A DNA stretch of 64,000 nt. Source: Voacanga thouarsii. Its lineage: Eukaryota > Streptophyta > Magnoliopsida > Gentianales > Apocynaceae. The notes below the pieces were generated by a model, which was not told the origin of the DNA, made no database searches, and saw only the letters and a list, made by a program, of their open reading frames with translations. Below, piece by piece: positions 1-9,940 of the stretch (its first letter is position 1; every line of letters begins with the position of its first letter). The stretch is from assembly GCA_026120185.1 (NCBI GenBank), contig JANUWF010001497.1, positions 1,848,501-1,912,500 on the forward strand, read 5' to 3'. The translations under genes and the position numbers were made by a program.

Positions 1-560
1 TCACCGACCATATACTATATTTCACCAAAAGAGACAAACAACAATCTTCTGTTTGTATAAACATATAGAATCAACACCTACAACCACATATTCCAACAAC
101 CAACGCGTGCTCAGCAGATTTCAAAAACCACTAACCACATGTCTCTCAATTTCATATCAAATAAAATAGAAAATAAAAAAAAAGGTAATAGAGTTTTAGT
201 TAATTGCAGAGAGGAGGTGTGTTGACCTTAGAAAAAGGTGCTTGACTAGGTTTTAGTTGAAGTTTGGTAAGGATTAAATTCTCGGGAAGTTCAGCCTTAC
301 TCGTTTACAGATTGACAATAAAGGAATCTATGAATACTAGGGTCATGGAAGTCTATTGATTTGCACAAAGTGAAGATTGCAACTGAGAGGAGGAGTCTTG
401 ACTTTTTAGTTTGCAATGGAAAGAAGAATATAGTGTTTTTATATTAACTACGAGTTCTTGAAGAGAAAATGGAAAAAAAATAATAATAATGTGAGAGGGA
501 TTTGGTCTTGATTGAATAATGTGAGATCGAGAGTTCTAGATGGAAAAGGGAAAGAAATCT
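1..560. other. no gene recognised
   Basis: I see no coding sequence or repeat that I can name. The short open frames here are AT-rich and show no family motif. The stretch ends at the CACTA terminus at 561. Confidence 0.5.
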
Positions 561-1784
561 CACTACTAGAAAAAAGTTGATTACCAACTGATAAAATCTG
601 TTGGTATACTAGATTACCAATAGACTCGCAACAGATTTTGGTCAATTGGTAAAATGCTTGCTAGAAATTCTTACCAACAAACTTTTTTTCAAGTCGGTTG
701 GTAGTTACTAACAGATTGCATAGTTGGTAACATTACATTTCAGTTGGTAATGCTTTTTTGTTGGCAATTTTGTTAAATTACCCACAAACAGACAAACTGG
801 TTGGTAAAATTGTTGGTAATTTTCCTATTGATTCTTTTGTTGGTAATTTAGTTGGTATTTTTTTTTCAATTGATTAGTTAGTTGGTAATTTTCCAACAGT
901 GTATTAGCTGGATTTTTTTTTTTGTTAGTAAATATTATACATTACCAACAGCCGCTTTAATTGGTACTTAGTTGATAAATATCTAAAAATACCATGCCAA
1001 TTAAGAGCTTACCAACTAAAATTCAGTTGGTAATGTTGTAGTATAAAAATACTCTGCTATTGGTAGGTACCAACAACAAATCTATTGGTTTTTTCCAATA
1101 GAAAATTTGTTGGTATACCTGTTAGCAAGCAACTACAAATTTCTATTGGTAACTAAAATTACCAACAGATTTTCTATTAGTAACCATATAATCTATAATT
1201 TACATATTTGATAAAATAATCCTGCATAATATTAAAAATGCATCCATATCAAAGGTCATACACCCATATCAACAGCATATCAACATCCATAATTCACGCA
1301 TTTAAAACACTGGCTAAACTAACCACCTATATCAAAAGTACATCAAACTCTGATATGGAACAAAAATACAAATAAAGTCAATTTTTGATATGTTGAAAAT
1401 AATATTTCACTTTGAAGTATCCTCTCATTTGAGTTCCTTGATTTCTGATGTTAAGGAATTCACCGTGGATTGTAAGCATTTATTCGCTTCTCCTAATTCT
1501 TGAATAGCCTTGTAAATTGATTCACCAACAACTTGAAATTCTAATCTTTGGACACATTCTACAGATTGTGATGATGAACAAGATGAAGAGGATGGCTTGT
1601 ATGCAGTAGATTTCTCTAGACAACTTAAATTGGGGGATTCCATGCCATAGACTGTACTGCCCTTTTTTGGTGGCCCTACAACTCGCAACCAAATATCAAC
1701 CTTGTTAACTAGTTTAGGTTACTCTCCTTCATGTGTTTGACTTGCAATTAGCTCATTCTCTTTTTGCAATTCCTCTTGGTGCAT
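561..1784. mobile_element. CACTA (En/Spm) transposon fragment
   Basis: The sequence begins CACTACTAGAAAAA at 561, the usual terminus of plant CACTA elements. It is followed to about 1180 by many copies of a TTACCAAC / GTTGGTAA word in both orientations, which is the dense subterminal repetition expected of this superfamily. A transposase remnant lies at 1425-1784. I found no matching opposite terminus (TCTAGTAGTG), so the element is probably truncated or too decayed to close, and its right limit is uncertain. The trinucleotide before the terminus is TCT, a possible half of a 3-bp target duplication. The family assignment rests on the terminus, the subterminal repeats and the neighbouring transposase remnant together. 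Confidence 0.7.
1425..1784 (-). pseudogene. CACTA ORF1-type transposase, C-terminal remnant
   Basis: Reading the minus strand from 1784, the frame encodes a glutamate/glutamine-rich start, then WLRVVGPPKKGSTVYGMES, then a serine-rich segment and a heptad-like C-terminus ending IKELK. This matches the C-terminal layout of the plant 'Transposase_24' (Ptta/En/Spm) proteins: a conserved VGPPKKGxxYG-like block followed by a coiled-coil tail. An in-frame TAA at 1721-1719 separates the two parts, so the reading frame is broken. Upstream exons were not recognised in 1785-2576. The family call is from memory of the motif and would need a profile search. Confidence 0.6.
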
Positions 1785-2576
1785 AGACCATAACAATGAC
1801 AATAGCAAAGTGTAAATAATCAATTCTAGCCTTGTAACATTTCATTTCATTATTTGTCTATCAAGTGTTCGAGCAATTTTGAAAGATTCCTAGCAAGAAT
1901 ATATTTATTTGAACTTCACTATAGACAAATAGATTTCTTGAATGTCGTGAAGTAACAAAATTGATAGAAGGCAAGTGAAAAAGCCACCACATTTTTTGTC
2001 CCAGAACATGGAATGTTAATAAAATATGACCAACAAGGTTTTTATGGCACAAGACACGCACACTATGTTATGAAATATTTAGGGAAAAAGTAAAGACGTG
2101 TCAAAACTTTGCATAGGACTACACTGCAAATGATACAAAACATCAATTTTTTGTATTTTTCACTTATAATATAACAAAAAACTAAATTCCAATCGAAACC
2201 AAGAAAAATTCTCAGACAAAAAGTATCATTACATGAAGATAGACAATTTATACACGTCATAACAAGAAATGTCATCCAACCTATGATGAAAAGAAATTTG
2301 AGTTTGGAAGTTATGGACCACTAAGTGCAATGAACTCTTTTGGTAGAAACAATAGATATTGTTATTTTAGGTGCAACATAACCAACTTACAGTGATTTTC
2401 CATTTAGATAAGCAATAATAATCTTAACAACATTATCTTTATTTCTCAAATACAAGAGATGTACACAGCAAGTGAAATTACCAAAGGAACTCCACGCAAG
2501 ATCCTTATAAATTGGTATGGACTGCCTATGGCAGTAGTCAAAATGTATTTTTACAAATAAATATCCATAAAATATA
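1785..2576. other. no gene recognised
   Basis: AT-rich spacer between the transposase remnant and the crooked-neck-like relic. It may hold intron sequence of that relic or more of the CACTA element, but I cannot assign any of it. Confidence 0.4.
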
Positions 2577-2668
2577 AAGGGCGGAATAATATAAAGAAAA
2601 TGCTGCCCACAACAATTTTGGCATGTCTAGTACAGGCTGATCAATATCAAGCTCAAATAGGGCTCTAG
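2577..2668 (-). pseudogene. crooked-neck-like splicing factor relic, downstream part
   Basis: The minus strand encodes RALFELDIDQPVLDMPKLLW, close to the RAxFELAIAQPALDMPELLW stretch of eukaryotic crooked neck / CLF1 / CRNKL1 HAT-repeat proteins, which act in the spliceosomal Prp19 complex. The similarity stops after LLWAA at a likely exon boundary. The upstream part of the same exon lies 9.2 kb away at 11857-12005, because Copia-1 inserted here; TCTAG (2664-2668) is the left copy of its target duplication. This is a broken gene fragment, not an active gene. Confidence 0.7.
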
Positions 2669-4548
2669 TGTTGGAATATATGCCCAAAATAGCTATGTAT
2701 TTTTGTATTTTAAAAATTAATAAAATTTTCATTCATTAATAGTTGCTTGTTTATATATATTGCACATTAAGGTTTAAGTATATTAGTAAGTAATTTATGT
2801 GATTGGGTCATGCTTTTACAGTAAGGTGTAGATTATGTGTTACTAACATATGAGCAAAAAATTATTCTTGATCGATTGATAGAGTTGGACACTTCATCAA
2901 GGTTTGGATCATTACACTATAGTTTCTAAATGGGAAATAGTTTACCTTTAACCAGTGAGTAGTCTATTTACACCAATAATATAAACGTATTTGGAATATG
3001 TATAATTGGACCACACGATAAAAATCTTATAAAAATACTAAAGTAAATAAAGATTGGTTTGCCACAGCTACTGCGTGGACGAGTATCCTCAGACTTAAGT
3101 ACAAGTTGGTAGTTTGGTGAAGTTGGACTTGTATACTTTGATGTATATTGGGTGAGATCTTATCACAAGGCCAATAACATTGTATGTTGGGCGTATAACT
3201 CTAGTTAATTAAGACAGACTTATATAGTAGAGTTTCTATATTTTATTACGTGAAGAAATCACCCCATTGTGATTGTCCGGGATAATCTAAATAATCTGGG
3301 CCCTAAAAAACATGACTAAGTATGTATACTTTTAGATAGCTCCTTGTGATAAGTGAAAACATACTGGAAATCATGGATTATCGTACTAACTATCAAAGGA
3401 TGGTAGATGTCATTGAGAAAGGTGTTAGTGCATTTTTCCTATCTCAATGATAGGTGTTATGTAGATGAGTATTTTCATCATTACACCTGTAAGTAGAAGA
3501 CTGCACTTGAAATATTATTTTCAGGGTCAATATTTCTATATGGTGATAAATAGAATATTTAAAATGATAAAATACAACTATTTGTTAGCAAGAGTATTTT
3601 AGTTATTTTAGTAGTCAAGAATAATATGTCATTTGGTCCCTAGAGTAGCTCAAATAATCTTAGTAAATTTAATTTACTACATGGGCTTATTGGGTGAATT
3701 TATTATTGGAAGAATTATTCTAGGAGTCCAATTAATTAATTATTTAGATTAGAATAATTAATTAGGCCAACTGAATTAATTAGTTTATTAATTAATTATA
3801 TTGGGTAATTTTATATTGAGTTCAAATAGATTAATTAATTAATAAAAGAGCTAATTTGTTTGGTTTATTAATTAATTGTCTTTGGTAATTTTGTAGTGGA
3901 CCTAAGTTGATTAATTAATTAATAAGAGAGCTAATTAATTAGTCTTTGACTAATTAAGAAAAGTCTTGGCCCACTAGGGTTTGTGTGTAGTGGCTAATAG
4001 ATTTTAGAAACCTAGGATTAGCCACCATTTAAAAATAAATAAGGAAAAATGAAAAACGAAATTAAAAGAAAAGAAGGCCAGTTGGTTTTAGTTAAAAAAG
4101 GAAAATGAAAGCTACGCATCACGTGTGCCTGTACAAGGTTGACCAAATTTTTGAACGAAACAAGAGATAGGTTTTTGGGTTTTCTTTCAAAATAAAAGGC
4201 CACCATATTCTTACTGTTTTTCCTTTAACGTTTAACTGTTCCGTTTTTCTTCCAACCTACTTTACCCTAGTTTTACTTTTACCGATAGATGTCCATAGAG
4301 ATTAAAAAATACTCTGGAAGGTTAAGAGCTAGCAAATGTGGTAAGTGTTTGATGCGAAAGAGCCGACAGTTAGCTGGTGTTACCGTGGAACAAGTAAACG
4401 TTCCAATTCAGAAAGTGTCATCAAATCCGAATCTAACTCTAGTTATTCAGGTAAAACGCCCTGGAAATAAGTATTCCTAAATTTTGGCTCGGAAAAAATT
4501 TTAATATGCTATTTTACGCTGCGTATTTAATTTTTTTGCGGTCCTTCA
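2669..4548 (+). repeat. 5' LTR of Copia-1
   Basis: 1880 bp, TG...CA ends, matched along its length by 9941-11856. It contains the block TTTAACCAGTGAGTAGTC and a long run of AATTAATTA-rich sequence, both also present in the solo LTR at 55440-60169 in reverse orientation, so the two belong to one LTR lineage. A short ORF near its 3' end is listed separately. Confidence 0.92.
4352..4480 (+). other. short ORF in LTR, RKSRQLAG motif
   Basis: An open frame runs from 4289 to the TAA at 4480. From the internal Met at 4352 it reads MRKSRQLAG and then a variable tail. It ends 68 bases before the LTR end. The solo LTR at 55440-60169 has a comparable frame, MQTRRSRRLAG, ending 67 bases before its own LTR end. 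The equivalent frame in the 3' LTR of Copia-1 (around 11660) has stops. Function is unknown; it could be a short leader ORF or the start of a protein that once ran into the internal region. Confidence 0.4.
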
Positions 4549-4550
4549 AG

Positions 4551-4563
4551 TGGTATTAGAGAC
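4551..4563 (+). other. primer binding site of Copia-1
   Basis: TGGTATTAGAGAC lies two bases after the LTR end and resembles the TGGTATCAGAGC complement of initiator tRNA-Met used by plant copia elements, with one or two changes. Confidence 0.75.
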
Positions 4564-5390
4564 AGGTTAAATCTAGGAGCTTGCTTAGGGTTAATAACAA
4601 AAAAAAAAATATGGTTTCTTTATTAATAAAAGTATGATATTTGTGATTGTATGAATCCCTCGTGATTTTTTGATATGGGTAGATTTTTTGTACGCCTCGC
4701 GTGTGGAGGCATAGGCACCTATTATTTATTTTTTATCGCTTTCCATAGAATTCTTGTATGCCTCATTTTGAAAGGCATAGGCATTTGAAATTGTATTTCA
4801 ATTTATTTTACGAATTCTTGTACAAAAAAGAGAAGGGTGCCTGGATAAATGCTGAAAAGCCCTAAAGGAAATTGTGAAAAATGAAGGAAAATGGAGATGT
4901 GGAAGGGAGAACCAACTGCTGCCAGCTGGCTAGCAAGCCACGGTTGGCTGGGGAGATTTATCTCCCACGACTCGCAGCCAGCTAGTCTAGTAGCCGCTCA
5001 TGGCTGGAGGGATTTTCTCTCCCAGGAAATGTGCCTGGCTTCTTAAAAGCTGTAGCTGGTTTCCAATTTTGCAGACTGAGAAAGCGTACCAGATCAAGTA
5101 GTGCTGCAGCTGATTTCTCTGTTGTTAATTCAACGAAGCCATGGCCAATTCAAGTGAAGCCATGGCCAGCTTGTGACACAGTGGACTGGTTTTGTACGAG
5201 TTTCGGTTCTTCTGGTTTGGGCTTTTTCTAGACTTTTTCCTATTCCATTTTTCTTGTGTTTTCTTTTCTTTTGGGGCCCATGTAACATAGGGTTATTTTC
5301 TTGTAATGGTTTATTTATGAAATTAAATAATTTTGCATGAAATGGATAGTATAGGTGGAACCACCTTAGGATTAAACAAGATTGTTTTAA

Positions 5391-5425
<35 letters not shown>

Positions 5426-6366
5426 GTTTAATCCATTATTTGGTCACATAAGAATTAAAGGTTAGAAATAGCATGTAAAAAGTTTATTTTTTTTGAGCAT
5501 GTCTATTTTATTTAATTTTTGTGATAAAATACACAAATGTTTTTGAGAAATTAATTTTTTTCTGTAGATAAAACAATTAAGGAAAACGTTTAAAAATGGA
5601 ACTATGTAATTTAAAATAAATTCATGGTTTTTTCTTCCAAAGAGTTTTTTTCCTTGACTTGGAGAATAATTTTGAATTTAAGTATTTTAAATTTAATTTC
5701 TAGAAAATCGTTTTAACTTAAGTAGTGAAAGAAAAATTCATAGTTTATTCTCTTAGAGGATTTTATCCTTGACATAGAAAATAATGGTTAAATTTCTGGG
5801 GTTTCACTAAAGTTAATAAAAATCAATTAATTTTAAAGAAATGTTTTTCCTAAAAACCTATTTTTTTTTTCTCAAAAGATTAAATGGGAGGGGGGTTTCA
5901 ATAGCCCCACAGCTCCCATCATGGATTCCTGTTAGAGATTGTGGATTTCCTCGCGTTATTCTGAGCATGACCCCCTATATAATAGATTTTTACGAGAATG
6001 AGGAATTATATTTAAAGCCTAAAATAAGTGTTAGTGTCAGCCAACCTATCGTTGGAGGCATTAATGCTGGATTATCCGTAAGTGGTGAGAGTGGTGACAA
6101 TCCTATTGATGGAACTATTTTTGGATCATTACCTATTAAAAAAATTTAATTTTGCGATGGTTATACACTTAACTTAGAGAAAATTGTTAATTTTCATACG
6201 AAGCTCTATCAATTTTTCTAATAGCTATTTTTTTCATATATTTTTTTTCATAATGGTTTTAATAGGTTAACCATATCATGGAAATAATATGATATTTTAA
6301 ATGTGCATTTCTATATATTTTTCCAAAGAAAATAATTTTTCTGAATGAAGTTTTTTTTTCCAATCA
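4564..6366 (+). other. Copia-1 untranslated leader
   Basis: No gag similarity is seen before about 6367. The leader holds an imperfect tandem duplication at about 4919-5025, in which two roughly 55-bp units each carry a CAGCTGGCTAG-like core and end CTCTCCCA or TATCTCCCA. It also holds a TTA microsatellite at 5395-5424. The frame at 5841-6149 (102 codons) has no recognised domain and probably is not a gene. Confidence 0.5.
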
Positions 6367-7208
6367 ATAGAAATGTTTGGTTTCAGTTATTTGTCCATTA
6401 TTCTCAAGGAGAATAAGTTAACTGGACCTAATTATGTGAATTGAAAAAAGAATCTGAATATAGTACTCACTACGGAGGAGTACAAGTATATTCTGACCGA
6501 CTCCTATTCTAAAATTGGAGAAGATTCCATGGACCTGGATTATGAGGCTAAGAAGGTATAGAGGAAAGATGATGAAATAGCTCGATGCTATATATTGGCT
6601 TCTATATCTAATGTTCTCCAATCTAAGCACGAAAACATGCCTACTACATATGATATCAATGTTTCGTTGCATACTATATTTGCTTATAAGAGTCGGCCTG
6701 TAAGGCAGGAAGCTCTTAGAGTAATCATGAATATTAGGATGGCTGAGAGAACATCGGTTTGCTAGTATATGTTCAAGATGATTGCTCACTTCAGGAGGCT
6801 GAAGTCTTAGGGGCAACAATCGATGCTAAGAGCTAAATTGACATGGTTCTTGAGTATTTGCCAAATTCGTACTCTCAGTTCAAGTTAAATTATAATATGA
6901 ACAAATTAAGCATGTCTTTTCCAGAATTGATGAAAAAACTTCAGGCTGCTGAGAAAATAATAAAGCCTGAGTCAAAGATTTTTGTTACTCGTTCTAGTTC
7001 ATCGTCTAGAATTAGCCCTAAACCTAAGAAGTTCAAGAAGAAGAAGGCCCAGAATAATACAAAGGCCCAGCCAAAGAGATCTAAGTCTGGTCTGTCTAAG
7101 CCCAGTGACAAGTCCAAGGGCAAATGCTTTAAGTATGGTAAGAAAGAACACTTCAAGAAGGATTATCTGGACTCCTTGGCCAAGTTCCCTTCAGATATTA
7201 CTCTATAA
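6367..7208 (+). pseudogene. Copia-1 gag (UBN2-type) remnant
   Basis: Reading through several stops and frame changes, the plus strand gives LTGPNYV, then YILASISNVLQ, RQEALRVIMNIRMAE and LNYNMNKLSMSFPELM, in the order of the UBN2/Retrotran_gag domain of plant copia elements. The last 366 bases (6843-7208) stay open and end in a lysine-rich segment with a zinc-knuckle relic, CFKYGKKEHFKKDY, in which the second cysteine has become tyrosine. The protein is therefore broken and its nucleocapsid motif is damaged. Confidence 0.85.
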
Positions 7209-7227
7209 TTAGAGTCTATATTTTTGG

Positions 7228-8257
7228 TTGGGTCATTATCCACTTGGATTATTGATTCCGGAGCCACTGGCCATCTCTGTAACTCTTTACAGGAGTTCAG
7301 CAGGATAAGGCGACTCAATAAAAGAGAACATGGACTAAGAGTGGGCAACATAGTACAAGTATGGGCCGAAGCATGGGAGATTTAGAGTTTTTATTTGAAT
7401 ATAATAGGATTTTAGTTTTAAAAGATATTGTATATGTTTATAGTTTTAAACAGAATTTGATTTTCAGTTTCAAAATTTATTAATCAAGGATATTCTGTTT
7501 CTTCCTATTCTGGTATTTCAATCAGTATAGAAATAGAAATATTATTTGTTTTGAAAACATGTATGGGAAACTTTTTGATATTAATCATATTAATTATCAA
7601 ATAAATAACACTTAGTAAAAACCTAATAATAAGAAGAGAAATGCCATATCAAATAACTCTTATTTATGGCACTTGAGATTAGGATAAATAAATCCTAATC
7701 ATATTCAAAGATTAATCCAAAATTGATCTTCATTGAAATTGGAGGAATGGCCTCAGTGTAAATCTTACTTGATGGGTAAACTGACTAAAAGGGCATTTAC
7801 TCAAAAGGCGGAAAGGGCCAACAAAATATTAGAGTTAATTTATACTGATGTTTGTAGTCCTATGCCTTCTCCTGCTAGAGGTGGCTATGAATATTTCATC
7901 ACATTTATAGATGATCACACACGTTTTGGTTATATTTACTTGATGAGGTATAAGTCTAACTCATTTGATAAATTCAAGGAGTTTAAGGCTTATTTACTGA
8001 CGAAAAGAAGTAAGCTAGACCCAAGATCAGAATTGTGCTACTACGTAGGATATCCAAAAGGAATAAGGGGTGGATACTTTTATCATCTCCAAAAGCAAAG
8101 GTTACTTATTAGTACTCGTGTTATATACTTAGAGGATGAACAAAGTGTGTCCACTAAGGTTTCGAGTAAGGTGAAATTGAAAGAGAAGTTGATCGACACT
8201 TTAACTTCTAGTACCCTAATTGAGGAACCTAAAGAGGCACAGCCAGATACAAAATGA
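7228..8257 (+). pseudogene. Copia-1 protease and integrase remnant
   Basis: The aspartic protease signature WIIDSGATGHLC is at about 7240-7275, with the catalytic DSGA at 7254-7265. After a badly shifted stretch, a GAG-pre-integrase relic (LWHLRLG) leads into an open frame at 7733-8257 with the start of the integrase core: YTDVCSPMPSPARGGYEYF and FIDDHTRFGYIYLM. After FKEFKAY the sequence jumps to RSELCYYVGYPKG, which belongs beyond the catalytic core. The third acidic residue of the DDE triad and its surroundings are missing, so integrase was deleted internally. Confidence 0.85.
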
Positions 8258-8419
8258 AGCATGTTGTAGTAGGAGGATATCTAGGGTTCTTGAAAGATGG
8301 ATTGGAAAAGCCTTTAAAGTAGTCTCCCACCATCAGGAACAGACTCCCACTAGATACGATGAGGTTATTATTGATGTTGATATATACAAATGGCAAGTAG
8401 TAATAGATATCGAGATTAA

Positions 8420-9920
8420 GTTTATGTAACTCAATCAAGTTTAGGATGTTATCATTGTACCTAAAGGGATTAAACCTATAGGGTATAAGTGGGTATATAA
8501 GAGAAAGAAAGGTATGGATAAAAAGGTGAAAACCTTTGAAGTAAGGTTGGTTGCCAAAGGTTATACTTAGAAAGAATTGATCGATTATGAGGATACCTTT
8601 TCACCTATTGCCATGCTTAAATCCGTACACTTTCTCTTGACCATCGTATGTCATTATGAGTACGAGATATGGCAAATGGATGTCAAGATAGCCTTTTTTA
8701 ATGCCAATCTTAGTGAAGACATCTACATGACTCAACCTGAAGGCTTTATTGTGAAAGGCCAAGAGCATATAGTTTGTAAGCATAAGAAATCTATTTATGG
8801 ATTTAAGCAAGCATCACGAGCATGAAACATACGTTTCAATGAGATTGTAAAGTTTTATAGATTCATACAAAATGTGGATGAACTATGCGTGTATAGAAAA
8901 ACAGATGGCAACAATGTGTCTTTTATAGTATTTTATGTAGATGTCATTCTACTTATTGGGAATGATATAATGACATTATCATCTATAAATGTTTGACTAT
9001 CAAGTCAATTTAGTATAAAAGATATGGGAGAAGTTAGCTACATTTTTTAAATAAAGTTTCTTAAAGATAGGAAGTAAAGAAAGTTAGGTTTATCGTAATC
9101 TGCATACATTGATAATAGCTTGGCTAGGTTTAGCATGGATTAGTGTAAAGGGACAATCATACCCTTTAGGCTCGGATTAACCTTATCTTCCAAATAATGT
9201 CCTAAGACACCGAAAGAAAAAGAAAGAATGAGTATGATTCCCTATGCCTCGGCAGTAGGAAGTCTCATGTATGTCATTCTTTGTACAATGCCAGATATCT
9301 GCTTTGCAGTAGGTAGAGTTAGCAGGTATTAGTCAAACCTAGGGAAAGAACATTGGCAAATTGTAAAGTATATTCTCATGTATCTAAAGGGAACTAGGGA
9401 TTATATACTTGTTTACAGGGCTGATGACTTAGTTCATACCGATTACACGAACTCAGGCTTCTAGGCAGATAAAGATGAAAGAAAATCCACTAGTGGATAT
9501 GTTTTCACTTTGTCTAGAGGGGCTATTTCATGGAGGAGTGTTAAGAAATCCTGTATTACTGATTCTACCATAAAAACTAAGTATATGGCAGCTTCAAAAA
9601 CTTCTAAAGATATAGTTTAGCTTTGAAAATTTCTTACAGAATTTGGAGTTGTGCCATAAATAGATAGGCTCATTACTATATATTGTGATAATACTGGAAC
9701 TGTGTCACAATGTACGGAGCCAAGAAACCACCAGAAGGGCAAGCACATTAAGAGAAAGTATCACTTAATCTGGGAGTTCATCGAGAAATAGGAGATTATG
9801 GTTGACCAGATTTCCTCTACAAATAATTTGGCAGACCCATTTACCAAGCCTTTGACAGAGAAGGTGTTCCGAAGATACTTCGATGTCATAGGGGTAGGCA
9901 CATATGGACTATCATAGTCC
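8420..9920 (+). pseudogene. Copia-1 reverse transcriptase and RNase H remnant
   Basis: The RT begins near GIKPIGYKWVYKRKKG. It continues with QMDVKIAFFNANLSEDIYM, KSIYGFKQASRA and an FYVDVILLIGND block, where the catalytic YVDD is changed to YVDV. The RNase H part shows SAVGSLMYV, STSGYVFTLSRGAISWRSVK and NNLADPFTKPLTEKVF. At least ten in-frame stops are present, many at places where the family has Trp or Gln (TGG to TAG/TGA, CAG to TAG). The polypurine tract before the 3' LTR is weak (AGTAGGAG at 9931-9938). Confidence 0.88.
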
Positions 9921-9940
9921 ATTTAGTACAAGTAGGAGTT

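Noticed and set aside
561..1180. Possible CRISPR-like array of TTACCAAC words
   Set aside because: Spacing is irregular and both orientations occur. It is the subterminal repeat region of a CACTA element in a plant genome.
5841..6149. 102-codon plus-strand frame in the Copia-1 leader
   Set aside because: No domain, placed between primer site and gag, and AT-rich; most likely chance.
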